64,000 nt of DNA from Myrica gale (lineage: Eukaryota; Streptophyta; Magnoliopsida; Fagales; Myricaceae), in the NCBI GenBank assembly GCA_963930655.1, contig OZ005601.1, forward strand, positions 19,716,921-19,780,920. The letters are read 5' to 3'. The first letter of the stretch is position 1. The number at the start of each line of letters is the position of its first letter. Of the stretch, positions 10,630 through 20,013 are shown piece after piece. The notes beneath the pieces are model-generated. The model did no database searches, had not been told where the DNA came from, and saw nothing but the letters and a program-made list of their open reading frames with translations. A program made the position numbers and the translations under genes.

Positions 10630-11462
10630 GTTTTACGGCCAATTGCGCGTGGTAAAATCGTGTATTCTAATGTTGGGTACTTTCAGCAAGATAATAAAAA
10701 AACTTCAATGCTTCATCAGGTTCTTTGCTAAAGAATCCCCCGTTGCACAGAGTTTGAACAAATTGTTTTCAATCAAGAGTAAGTGCAGTGCAGAAATAAT
10801 TCACCAGCCTCCAAGACTCAAACCCATGATGAGAAAAAATGCTCATCAAATCCTTAAACCTTTCCCAACAAGCGTGGAAGGTCTCATCAGCTCTCTGCAT
10901 AAATCGACTGATTTTCTCTTGCAAAAATTAAGTTCTCTGAAAAGGAAAAAATTATCTAAGAACTCACATTGCATATCAGACCAACTAGAGATAGAATTAG
11001 GCCTCAAAGAATTAAACCAAATCTTCACTTTATCCTTTAAAGAGAAAGGAAATAAACGAAGTCCAATAAACTCATCGGTGCCAGCTCTAGTAATAAAAGT
11101 AGTGCATGCCAACTCAAAGTCTGTCAGGTAATGGTAAGGACTCTGAGAATCCATCCCATGGAACTGAGGTATCACTGACATCATCCCATGCGTAATCGTA
11201 AAATTAGGTGCGTCATTAGGTAAAACAATGCATGATGGTGTAGTGGTTCGTGTGGGCTACAAAAAATCTTTAAGAGTACGAGGTGCAAGTGCAGTCCTAG
11301 CTTCTTCAAAATTCTCTTCCATAAAAGTATTGTATAAATCAATTTCAGTATCCTTATTTGTAAAGAGACAGAAGAACTATCTGACTCTGTGCAATGAATA
11401 TCACTACTAGTACTACGTGTAATTCTGTATAACCTATTTGAAATGTCTTTGACCCAAGGCAT
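10630..11462 (-). pseudogene. Athila/Tat-type gag (fossil)
   Basis: The minus strand shows the retrotransposon gag core 'FHGMDSQSPYHYLTDFELAC' and 'LRLFPFSLKDKVKIWFNSLR' (10846-11184), with a weaker N-terminal part to 11462 and a C-terminal part to about 10630. This is the capsid region of the gypsy fossil whose downstream part lies at 4956-6182, beyond the copia insertion. It is broken at several points. Confidence 0.8.
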
Positions 11463-11613
11463 AAGACATCAGTCCAAATAGCAGAGGTTCACCAATTCAT
11501 TAGAAAACAAATAAAGATGCAACAGAGATAAGGAAACTCAAAGGTATTTTTTTTGTTTATATGAAAAAAATTAAAATAAAGGAAAATCACAAGTTTGAAA
11601 CTAAGTCTAACAA

Positions 11614-12225
11614 TCCCCCGCAACGGCGCCAAAAACTTGACTCACCCTAAAAGGAGCAGCGCAAAGGCTATCATGTAATAATTAGCCCAAAAGGTCAGAT
11701 CATCACCTCAGGGAAAATAGATGAATTTCAAACTTGTATAAAAAGAAGGAGAAAATAAAAAGCGTTTACTAAACACAGTTCATATTCATATTTTTGGATT
11801 TTGGAGAGTTTGTAACGAAATTAAAACAACACAAAACATAAACTAAGAATATAACAAGAATTAAAATAAATGCCAAAAAATAAACAACAGTAAATGAATA
11901 ACGGAAAGTAAACGGAAAAAATTAAATGACAGAATTTAAATAACAAAAATTAAATGACATGGCATAACAAAGCACACAATTTTTAGATTAAATAATATGC
12001 TCTTATTACAACCCAAGATACAAGTTAAAAGACAAAAAACAACAAGAACATAATCCAAAATTGAAATGGAAATTACAAGAAATTAAAGAGCAATAAACTT
12101 AAATCTAAAACCTAGGAATTGAAATACAAGACATTGAAATAACAGTCTAAACGAAACTAATCTAAAAATTGAAAATAATGTATAGAAAGAGTAGAGATAT
12201 GGCCAAAGAGAAAACATAGGAGAAG
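11614..12225 (-). repeat. Asp-tRNA-type primer site and LTR remnant of the gypsy fossil
   Basis: 11614-11631 reads, on the minus strand, as TGGCGCCGTTGC followed by a G-run, the primer site complementary to plant tRNA-Asp used by Athila/Tat-type elements. The LTR begins at about 11638 and is AT-rich without reading frames up to 12225, where the CRM-type element starts. The outer LTR end is not resolved. 11463-11613 is untranslated leader. Confidence 0.75.
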
Positions 12226-13010
12226 TGATGTGAACCCCGTTATCCCGTAACGAGACCCAACAACTATAGGGAACCCAAGATCGTTTCTAGTATGGATTCG
12301 AATGGAACCTCGATCCGTTGCTTAGGAAAGCAAGAACCTCGGTATGGTGAAGACGCCACAAACGGGATGGAAATCCGTTTGATAAGTCGAGTTGAACGCC
12401 ACGGGAGATCCCGATAAGTTCGAGAAGTTCTTCAAAGAACCAAAGAGATAAAAAAAAACCTCACAAAAGTCGTGTGTATTGAATGCCCTTCGAAATACAA
12501 CTTAAGCCTCTATATAGGCCAAACCAATACATGAAAAACCCTAAAGGAAACACTCCTAAAAATGGAAATAAAGTGGCGCCTAAACCTAGTAAATAAGGTA
12601 ACTTAATGACACCTAAAATAAACTCGATTACTAAGAAAATAACACTTAGCGCCTAAACCAAAAAGGAAACAAATTTAACACCTAAAATCGACTCGAAATC
12701 AGCACCTATAAGGAAAGAAAGGTGTGGCTAATTGCTGCCCAAAATCATGCCATCCGAACCCTAATTAGGAGTATCTTCTAGAAGACTTCCTTGCCAAGTC
12801 AAATGAAAACCCTACTCGGGCTCTTCTAGAACTTGAATCACATTGACAATCCGTGGGTCATGCTCAATGGGCTTCCACGCCTTTGCTTGATCCCATGCCT
12901 CTTGAATTAGCCTGTTGAGTGCATCCTTGAACTTCTTTGCTTGTGCCCTTGTAACCGGCCCACTTGGTACTTGAACGAGTTCCTTTGAAACGGCACCTTG
13001 AGCTCCATCA
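12226..13010 (-). repeat. CRM-type 3' LTR
   Basis: 785 bp with TGAT...ATCA termini, beginning on the plus strand TGATGTGAACCCC and ending ...CTCCATCA. It is followed on the pol side by a polypurine tract (minus strand GAGGAGGGGA). The pol frame continues into it by about 66 codons. A 204-bp relative of this LTR lies at 26077-26280, about 8% diverged. Confidence 0.8.
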
Positions 13011-16000
13011 TTCCCCTCCTCTTGAAAAGGATTTGCCCTCAAATCTTCACCTACATCAAAAGGACTCAGATCAGTAACATTAAATGTGACACTCACAGTG
13101 TACTCACCAGGTAAATCTAGTTTGTAGGCGTTATCATTGATGCGCTTGAGGACTTGGAAAGGACCATCGCCTCGTAGGAGCAATTTGGAACGTCGTTTCG
13201 TGGGAAATCTCTCTTTCCGCATTTGTAGCCAAACCCAATCGCCGGGTTCAAAAACTATCTTGTGACGACCCTTATTGGCTTGTTTTGCATACTGCTCCAT
13301 TCGTCGCTCAATGTTGAGTCTCGCTTGCTCGTGAATCTGCTTAACAAAGTCAGCTTTCCTTTTGCCATCTAAATTAACATGTTCAGTGACAGGCAAAGGC
13401 GATAAGTCCAATGGAGTCACAGGATTAAAACCATAGACTATTTCAAATGGAGAAAATTGAGTAGCAGAATGAACAGCTCTACTATAGACTATTTCTTTTT
13501 AATGATCGCCCGTAATAAAGTAGACAAAGTCCTATTGACAACTTCAGTTTGACCATCCGTTTGTGGGTGACAAGTAGTGGAAAACAATAACTTAGTGCCT
13601 AACTTACACCACAAAGTCTTCCAAAAATAGCTCAAAAATTTCGCATCTCTATCCGAGACAATCGTCCTAGGCATGCCATGTAGTCTTACAATTTCCCTAA
13701 AGAATAGATCAGCAACATGCGACGCATCATCGGTTTTGTGACATGGAATAAAATGTGCCATTTTAGAAAATCTATCCACGACCACAAAAATCGAATCTCT
13801 TCCACGTTTAGTCCTAGGCAATCCTAGCACAAAATCCATGGAAATATCAATCCAAGGCTCACTAGGAATAGGTAAGGGAGTATACAAACCATTGGCCTGC
13901 ACTTTGGACTTAGCTTGTCGACATGTGATACACCTACCACAAATTCTCTCGACATCCCTCTTCATGTGCGGCCAATAGAAGTGTTCCTGTAAAACAGCTA
14001 AAGTCTTGGCAACTCCAAAATGTCCCATTAATCCTCCTCCATGAGATTCTTGCACTAATAATTCCCTCAATGAACAATTAGGCACATATAGTTTATTCTC
14101 CCGAAATAAGAATCCATCAAGCCTAAAGAACTTACCATATGCAATTTTCTCACAAGCACGATATTCATCACCAAAGTCATGGTCATCTGGATATAAACTC
14201 TTAATATGATCAAAACTTAATAACATGGCATCTAGTGTGGAAAGTAGAGTATACCTGCGAGAAAGGGCATCGGCTACCACATTCTCCTTTCCTTGCTTAT
14301 ACCGAATGACGTATGGAAACGTCTCAATGAACTCCACCCAACGCGCATGCCTTTTGTTTAGCTTGTGTTGGCCCTTCAAATGTTTCAAGGATTCATGATC
14401 GGTATGAATCACAAACTCCTTAGGCCATAGATAGTGCTGCCACGTTTCTAAAGCTCGGACCAACGCGTACAACTCCTTGTCATATGTTGGGTAGTTTAAG
14501 GCTGCCCCGCTGAGTTTCTCGCTGAAGTAGGCTATTGGTCGTCCTTCTTGCATAAGAACGGTGCCTATACCAATACCTGAAGCATCACATTCAATTTCAA
14601 ATGTTTTAGAAAAGTTAGGTAAAGACAACAAAGGTGCGTTAGTCAACTTCTCCTTGAGTAATTGAAACGCCTTCTCTTGCTCTTCTCCCCATCGAAATCC
14701 AACGTTCTTCTTGATCACTTCGGTAAGTGGTGCGGCTATGCTACTAAAGTCCTTCACGAACTGCCGGTAAAAACTAGCAAGTCCGTGAAAACTACGAACA
14801 TTACCTACACTCGTGGGACTCGGCCAATCTAGGATTGCACGAATTTTCTCTTCATCAACCTGTATACCTTTTGAACTAACAACAAAGCCCAAAAATACAA
14901 GCTTATCGGTGTAAAACGTGCATTTTTCAAATTAGCAAACAACTTCTCTTTCCTTAGCACATCTAACACAGATTTCAGATGCACTACATGATCGTCCATG
15001 TTTTTGCTATAAATGAGGATATCATCAAAATAGACAACAACAAATCTTCCTATAAAAGCACGCAAAACATGGTTCATAAGTCTCATAAAGGTGCTCGGAG
15101 CATTAGTTAAACCAAAAGGCATAACTAACCATTCATACAAACCATATTTTGTTTTAAAAGCGGTTTTCCATTCATCTCCTTCTTTGATCCTAATTTGATG
15201 ATAACCACTCTTTAAATCAATTTTGGAAAATATGCAAGACCCATGCAGCTCATCTAACATATCATCTAGGCGTGGAATAGGATGACGATACTTTACCGTT
15301 ATATTGTTGATAGCTCGGCAATCAACACACATTCTCCACGTCCCATCTTTCTTAGGTACAAGTAGTACCGGAACAGCACATGGGCTCATGCTTTCCCTCA
15401 CGTGCCCTTTATCCAACAACTCACTGACTTGCCGTTGAAGCTCCTTCGTCTCCTCGGGATTGCTCCTATAAGCTGGTCGGTTTGGAATGGCAGCACCGGG
15501 GACAAAATCAATTTGATGTTCGATTCCTCGAATTGGAGGTAAACCACGTGGTGTTTCCTCGGGGAAGACATCATCATATTCCTGCAAAAGAGAAACAATA
15601 GAACTAGGCAAGGCATAGTCAAAAGCGTTAGTGTTTAAAAAGGTCTCTTTGTACAAAAGTACAATCATCGGCTGATTTGAAAGCATCGCTCGCTTGACCT
15701 CACTCACTTTTGCATAGAAGTTCTTTTTTCTCTCTGATTTTCTCTCAATGGCCGAACCTTCTCTCTTTTTTGTCGGCCGCTCTCGAATTTTCACTCACTC
15801 TCTGATTTTCACTCTCTTTCTTTTGCTCACTCTCTTGCTGCAACCTCACTTGATCTTCATGTACTTGCTGTGGTGTCAATGGAACAAGTGTGATTGACTT
15901 CTGATTAAGTACAAAAGAGTACTTATTCGTAAAGCCATCATGCTTGACACGTCGATCGAACTGCCATGGTCGCCCTAGCAATAAGTGTCCCGCTTGCATT

Positions 16001-16022
16001 GGTACTACATCACAGAAGACTT
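12812..16022 (-). pseudogene. CRM-type pol: protease, RT, RNase H, integrase (fossil)
   Basis: Reading right to left on the minus strand: protease end 'HLLLGRPWQFD' (15745-15999), RT with '[20 protein letters not shown]' and the YFDD active site '[13 protein letters not shown]' (14829-15794), RNase H '[18 protein letters not shown]', the integrase zinc-binding '[11 protein letters not shown]' and core with 'MDFVLGLP', 'VSDRDAKF' and '[14 protein letters not shown]' (13489-14892), then a C-terminal tail 'GPVTRARAKKFKDALNRLIQ' (12812-13420). The tail lies inside the 3' LTR, as reported for CRM elements. The protease continues beyond the inserted solo LTR at 19037-19073 ('IGKYEDQVFCDVV'). It has a few breaks. 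Confidence 0.85.
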
Positions 16023-16124
16023 TGTGAGATCCCGAATTTACTTATGTCGTTGTAAAGGAGAGAGATTTTGCTATGATTTTTCCTCAGGATGTAGGTATGT
16101 TTTAATTGGTGATTTTTGAGGTAA

Positions 16125-16585
16125 GTGTCGACACATTGGAGCATAGTGTCCACACATTAAACTAACACCCGAAAGTTTACCTTTTCCTGGAGCCCAAAGT
16201 GAATTTTGACTAAGTGTTGTAAGTGTCGACACCTTGGGTCATAGTGTCGACACATTAGACTGACACCCGAATGTTTATATTTTTCCGGAACTAGAGTGAT
16301 TTTTACTAAGTGTTGGAAGTGTCGACACCTTGAGTGATGGTGTCGACACATCCAACTGAAACCCGAGAGTTCGCCTTTTTTCCAGAACTCCCGTGAATTT
16401 TGACCAAGTGATGGAAGTGTCGACACCTTGAGTGATGGTGTCGACACATCTAACTGAAACCCGAGAGTTTACATTTTTTCCCACTTTGGCTAAGTGTTGG
16501 AAGTGTCGACACCTTGAGTGATGGTGTCGACACATCTTACTAAATGTGTTGTAAGTGTCGACACCTTGAGTGATAGTGTCGACAC
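16125..16585. repeat. Six pairs of GTGTCGACAC dyads at 21-bp spacing
   Basis: Twelve copies of the perfect or one-off palindrome GTGTCGACAC start at 16125/16146, 16223/16244, 16319/16340, 16417/16438, 16503/16524 and 16555/16576. Members of every pair are exactly 21 bp apart, about two helical turns. Pair-to-pair steps are 98, 96, 98, 86 and 52 bp, so the array grew partly by tandem duplication of units of about 97 bp. Such a layout suits a dimeric DNA-binding protein contacting one face of the helix, but no binder is known to me. Confidence 0.9.
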
Positions 16586-18088
16586 ATATAACTACATTCC
16601 GAAATTTTACGGATTGAAAATACGCGAGTTGGAATTCATGAAGAAGGGGGAGGGCAACCTTGTCTTTTCCCCAACCATTTTCACACCTATTACTCTCTTC
16701 CCCTTTGCCGAACACTTCATTTTTCCCCTCTCTCTTCAGCCTTTCCGTTTTCTCTTGCCCTAAATCACCCACCCGAAGAAGGAGAAGAAGGAGAAGGAGA
16801 AAGGAGAAGAAAAGAAGGAGGAAGAGGATAGAAGCAAGGTACAAATCCTTGCTGGCCGAAAATCATCCCACACTCTCTCTCTCTCTCTCTCCATTTCCTT
16901 ATTGTTTTCTCTTGTTGATTGGTTGTGGTTGTTGGTGGGTTGTCTAAGTAGTTTTTCTCCTTGTGATTTATGGATGTTTAGTGTGGATCTATGGATGTTC
17001 AAGGTGGACCTTGTAAGTGTTTAAGTGTAGCATAGATTTTTACATGAGAACATGGGAACAAAATGGCTAGATCTGAAATGAGGGTTCAAGAGAAATTGGT
17101 TATGTGCTCTAGGTGTTTGAGAAAAGGCCTAAGAGGGGATTGAAACCTAAGTTGAGCAAGTATGGCCGAATCTAGGGGTTGATGCATTAGATTGTGTATG
17201 TATGCTAGTGATATTGAGAACCACAAAGCCCTAAGTGTTAGGGATAGGTTCAGATCTGGGAAAATAGGCAAGAGGACCAATAACGCACACTAGGTGTTTG
17301 GTAAACAGCCCAAGAGAAATGGGTACATGCAATGGTGTTAACTTGATAATTATGGAACCATGGTTTAGTTGTAAACTTCGAGTTGAAGTTGTAAGTGGGA
17401 GGAAAGTGAGAGTATGGTTGCTGCTAGGAAATGTTAAGCTAGCCTTGGATGTTGGTTGTGACATGTAGAGATTCGGATTTTGGTTGTTGGAAATTTGGAG
17501 AGTTAGAAAGATTATTGTGATTACTGGAATTTACATATGCAGATTTCAAGGCTGGAATAGAAAGTGTGTTTTGATGCATTTGTGGTTATCTCTTGATATT
17601 AAGTCCAAATTTTCGGGGTTGGTCTTGAAATTTTTAAGTTAAGAAAGAGAGCGTTTTAAGACAACTTGCATGTGAATTAGAGGTATGACGAATATGTTAT
17701 GATATGAAAAATTAGTGTGAGGGTCTATTAAAACAGATTTCGTGTGAGTAATGTATTGATTACTCTATACGTTTAGTGAACCTATGAATAACAATAGTAC
17801 GGTTCATTGTAGGTAACGAGACGTTCGATACTCAAGCAAGACCAAGGTAAGTGAAAATAGTAAGTAGCAACTTACGCTTTACAAAACTGGAATGATACAC
17901 TGCATGATGAATGTCTATGAATAATCATATCAAGCATGACATTACCTAGCACGACATGAATGCATCATGATCATTGCATTCATTGTCCTCATGAGAAAGG
18001 AGAGATCCTATGCAAATGAAAGTACCATTTTTTATGCTACCTTATGATAAGTTTTTATGACAAGTTAGTTATTGAACCCAAGTCGGTC

Positions 18089-18373
18089 GGTACCGTACCA
18101 AGTCAAGAAGGTGCATCCATACCGAAGGACGTTTACGTGAAGGATGGATGTCACCTAGGACACCCATACCGAAGGATGCTTGCAAGAAGGATGGGTAGTC
18201 CGGGAGGTATGTGCAATCACACTGAAGGATGCTTGCAAGAAGGTGTGAGCCTCCAAGAGTCGTGTCTAGCCACTGAAGGACATTGAGAAGGTGTGCTAGC
18301 TCGACCATATGTAAGGTCCCCAAGGGAAAAGGGGGACAGTTCCAACGGGAACGCACAACCCTGATGCCAGGGG
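18089..18373 (+). promoter_or_regulatory. LTR hairpin module with compensatory stems
   Basis: In order: inverted repeat GGTACCGTACC (18089-18099); hairpin CATCCAT/ATGGATG (18114-18120 with 18144-18150); ACCCAT/ATGGGT (18162-18167 with 18191-18196); TCACAC/GTGTGA (18217-18222 with 18243-18248); CTAGCCAC/GTGtGCTAG (18266-18273 with 18291-18299); GTTCC-AAC-GGGAAC (18339-18352); CCCTG-ATGC-CAGGG. The first four loops share GAAGGA...GAAGG, some with an inner mini-stem (ACGT/ACGT, CTTG/CAAG). Stems differ from repeat to repeat yet remain complementary, which is what selection for pairing would produce. Whether it acts as RNA or DNA is unknown. Confidence 0.75.
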
Positions 18374-19085
18374 TAAATGGTGCTCAAGTAGCCCATAAGA
18401 TTTCCTAAAGCAAGAGCTTTATAAGTACGAATGATGTTTTCAAAAGCAAGTGCATGTGCATATGCGACATGAGGCATATACATGCATCACGATTCATAAT
18501 CAGGCATGCATCGCATTATGTTCACATGACTATGATTTCAAGTTCAAGTGCATGCTTACGATTTCAAACCCATGTTTTTAGCTATAATTCCTTACTGAGT
18601 CTTTCGACTCACAGTTTTAAATTGTATCATTCCAGATGATGTTACAGGGGTGGAATCTTAAGAAGAGGACCTTGAACCCTAGGAGAAGGGTTGATGAAAT
18701 GTCTCTCTTGTTTGCTAACGTTAGAAAAGATTTAGCTAAATTTTTGTAAAAGCCGGCATGAGCCACCGTGATGTGGTGGTCATGGGTTTCATTTGGCTTA
18801 GTAAGTTAATGTTTTAAACTGGTGGATATTTTGAGAATATGTTTAACTACCTTGAATTATCGATGGAAAATATGTTCTTATGTACGTTATACGCTAGCAT
18901 CATAAGGCTTCTTTTAACATTGAAGCATCAATGTCATTTCCGCTGCAAGTATAGTAGTAAGTACGCTTGAGCGTCCCATGCCGGGAATGCTCGCGGCTGT
19001 CATTAGCCTCGTTTAGCTAGCGTTCGGGGCGTGACAGACTTGATCTTCGTACTTACCAATCCGAATAGCTACTATTCTTTTAGAA

Positions 19086-19396
19086 GCGGCTACCACGTTT
19101 GTCTTCTGATCACTTCCCTATTCTTTTAGAAAGCGGCAGATTTGGAGGAGGAAAGAAGCCATTTCGGTTTGAGAACATGTGTCTTAAAGATGCGGGTTTT
19201 GTGGACAAGGTGAAGGGGTGGTGGAACTCCTATGTTTTCTCCAGATCACCTAGCTTTGTGCTCGATTCTAAGTTGAAAGCCTTAAAGAAGGATATGAAAT
19301 TGTGGAATCAAGAGTCCTTTGGTGATTTGAATTTTCGTAAAAATGAGCTGATGGGCATGTTATCCTTGCTAGATCGGTTGGATGAATAGGGCCGCC
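19086..19396 (+). pseudogene. L1-like LINE fragment 1 (endonuclease end to RT linker)
   Basis: The plus strand encodes the end of an L1-type endonuclease and the linker before reverse transcriptase: '[11 protein letters not shown]', '[13 protein letters not shown]', 'WWNSY' and '[18 protein letters not shown]'. Plant L1-like ORF2 proteins have these in this order. Upstream endonuclease sequence is absent, so the LINE is 5'-truncated or was cut by rearrangement. The frame is interrupted at 19397 by the CRM-type element with TSD CCGCC (19392-19396) and resumes at 25811. The left junction (19072-19089) carries a short copy of sequence found at 19116-19134. Confidence 0.85.
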
Positions 19397-20013
19397 TGAT
19401 ATGAACTTCACCAACAATTGTGATGAAACCCGATAACAATGATGGATTGAAACCCCAAGAAATCTAGGTGATAAGTTTCGGTTGCTTGAACGCCACAAGA
19501 TGAACTTGATAAATTCAAAGAGTTCTTTGAAGAACCAAGAGGAACACAAGACCTCTAAAATGATCTGAAAAATCAATATTGAAGGGTCAAATATTACCAT
19601 AACAGGTTCCCACGAAATTAGGCCTCTTTGACTACTAGAGGCAGCCAAAAATAGCTAAAGGACCAGGTACAATGTACTAATCTTGCCCCAGCAAAGACCA
19701 AGTTTATTCCCCTATTAAATAGCCTTAAAACTCAATAAATTGGAGCTCATAAAGGGTCAAACGTTACTGTTCACGATGGTACATGGATATGACTCTCTTC
19801 ACTTGCCCTGATGACATGGACTAGACCTTGATTATTATTGGAGCCCATCTTGGTATTTTCAAAATCAGCCCAACTTTCTTGGATTATTCATTGAGTGCTT
19901 CCTTGAAATGTTTGGCTCTAAGTCTTGTAATTGGGCCACTAGGTAGTGACAAAGGGTCTTGAGCTCCATTCCCACGTGTATGCTCAACAAGTCCAGCTCC
20001 TTGATTTGCATCA
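19397..20013 (-). repeat. CRM-type 3' LTR
   Basis: 617 bp, plus-strand start TGATATGAACTTC and end TTTGCATCA, preceded on the minus strand by the polypurine tract GAGGGGAAGAA. It is about 200 bp shorter than its 5' partner because of length differences. The last part of pol lies inside it. Confidence 0.85.

Larger units (their letters stand above)
3060..12225 (-). mobile_element. Athila/Tat-type Ty3/gypsy fossil, heavily interrupted
   Basis: An old minus-strand gypsy element in which, reading right to left, one finds an LTR remnant, an Asp-tRNA-type primer site (11614-11631), gag (10630-11462), the gag C-terminus and protease start (4956-6182) and the protease remainder (3090-3485). Reverse transcriptase, integrase and the second LTR are not present. 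It is interrupted by a copia-type LTR (3486-4955), a Harbinger-like MITE (5207-5452) and a SIRE-like copia element (6183-10430). Its right end abuts the CRM-type element at 12226. It is clearly broken, with many breaks, and is likely the oldest layer here. Athila/Tat placement rests on the Asp primer site and the 'TLRSGK' signature at the gag-protease junction. Confidence 0.75.
16023..19036 (+). repeat. Solo LTR, Tekay/Del-like ends, 3.0 kb
   Basis: Begins TGTGAGATCCCG and ends GGGGCGTGACA, flanked by a perfect 5-bp TSD GACTT (16018-16022 and 19037-19041) inside the CRM protease frame. No internal region is present, so it is a solo LTR left by recombination between the two LTRs of one element. 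It carries six GTGTCGACAC pairs (16125-16585), a CT-rich stretch before about 16900, a hairpin module (18089-18373) and a TGAGTC/GACTCA stem-loop (18596-18611). Its 3' end matches the other Tekay/Del-type LTRs but its 5' half does not. Open frames on either strand are not gene-like. Confidence 0.9.
12226..19085 (-). mobile_element. CRM-type chromovirus (Ty3/gypsy) fossil, 5' part missing
   Basis: A minus-strand element with a complete 3' LTR (12226-13010), then integrase, RNase H, reverse transcriptase and protease (12812-16022). A solo LTR of another family (16023-19036, TSD GACTT) follows, then the last recognisable piece of its protease (19037 to about 19073). Gag and the 5' LTR do not follow, since LINE sequence begins at about 19086. 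CRM assignment rests on the RT/integrase sequence style and on a pol C-terminus that runs into the LTR. It is broken, with about three or four breaks in pol besides the truncation. Confidence 0.8.

Noticed and set aside
10643-11131. 162-residue plus-strand open frame
   Set aside because: It is the antisense shadow of the gypsy gag on the minus strand, whose capsid motifs are clear.
16125-16585. Regularly spaced repeats resembling a CRISPR array
   Set aside because: The repeats are 10-bp palindromes in pairs at 21 bp with homologous, not unique, intervals, in a plant LTR with no cas genes.
16275-16947. Overlapping open frames on both strands
   Set aside because: They are produced by the dyad repeats and the GA/CT-rich tract; composition is low-complexity and no family is recognisable.
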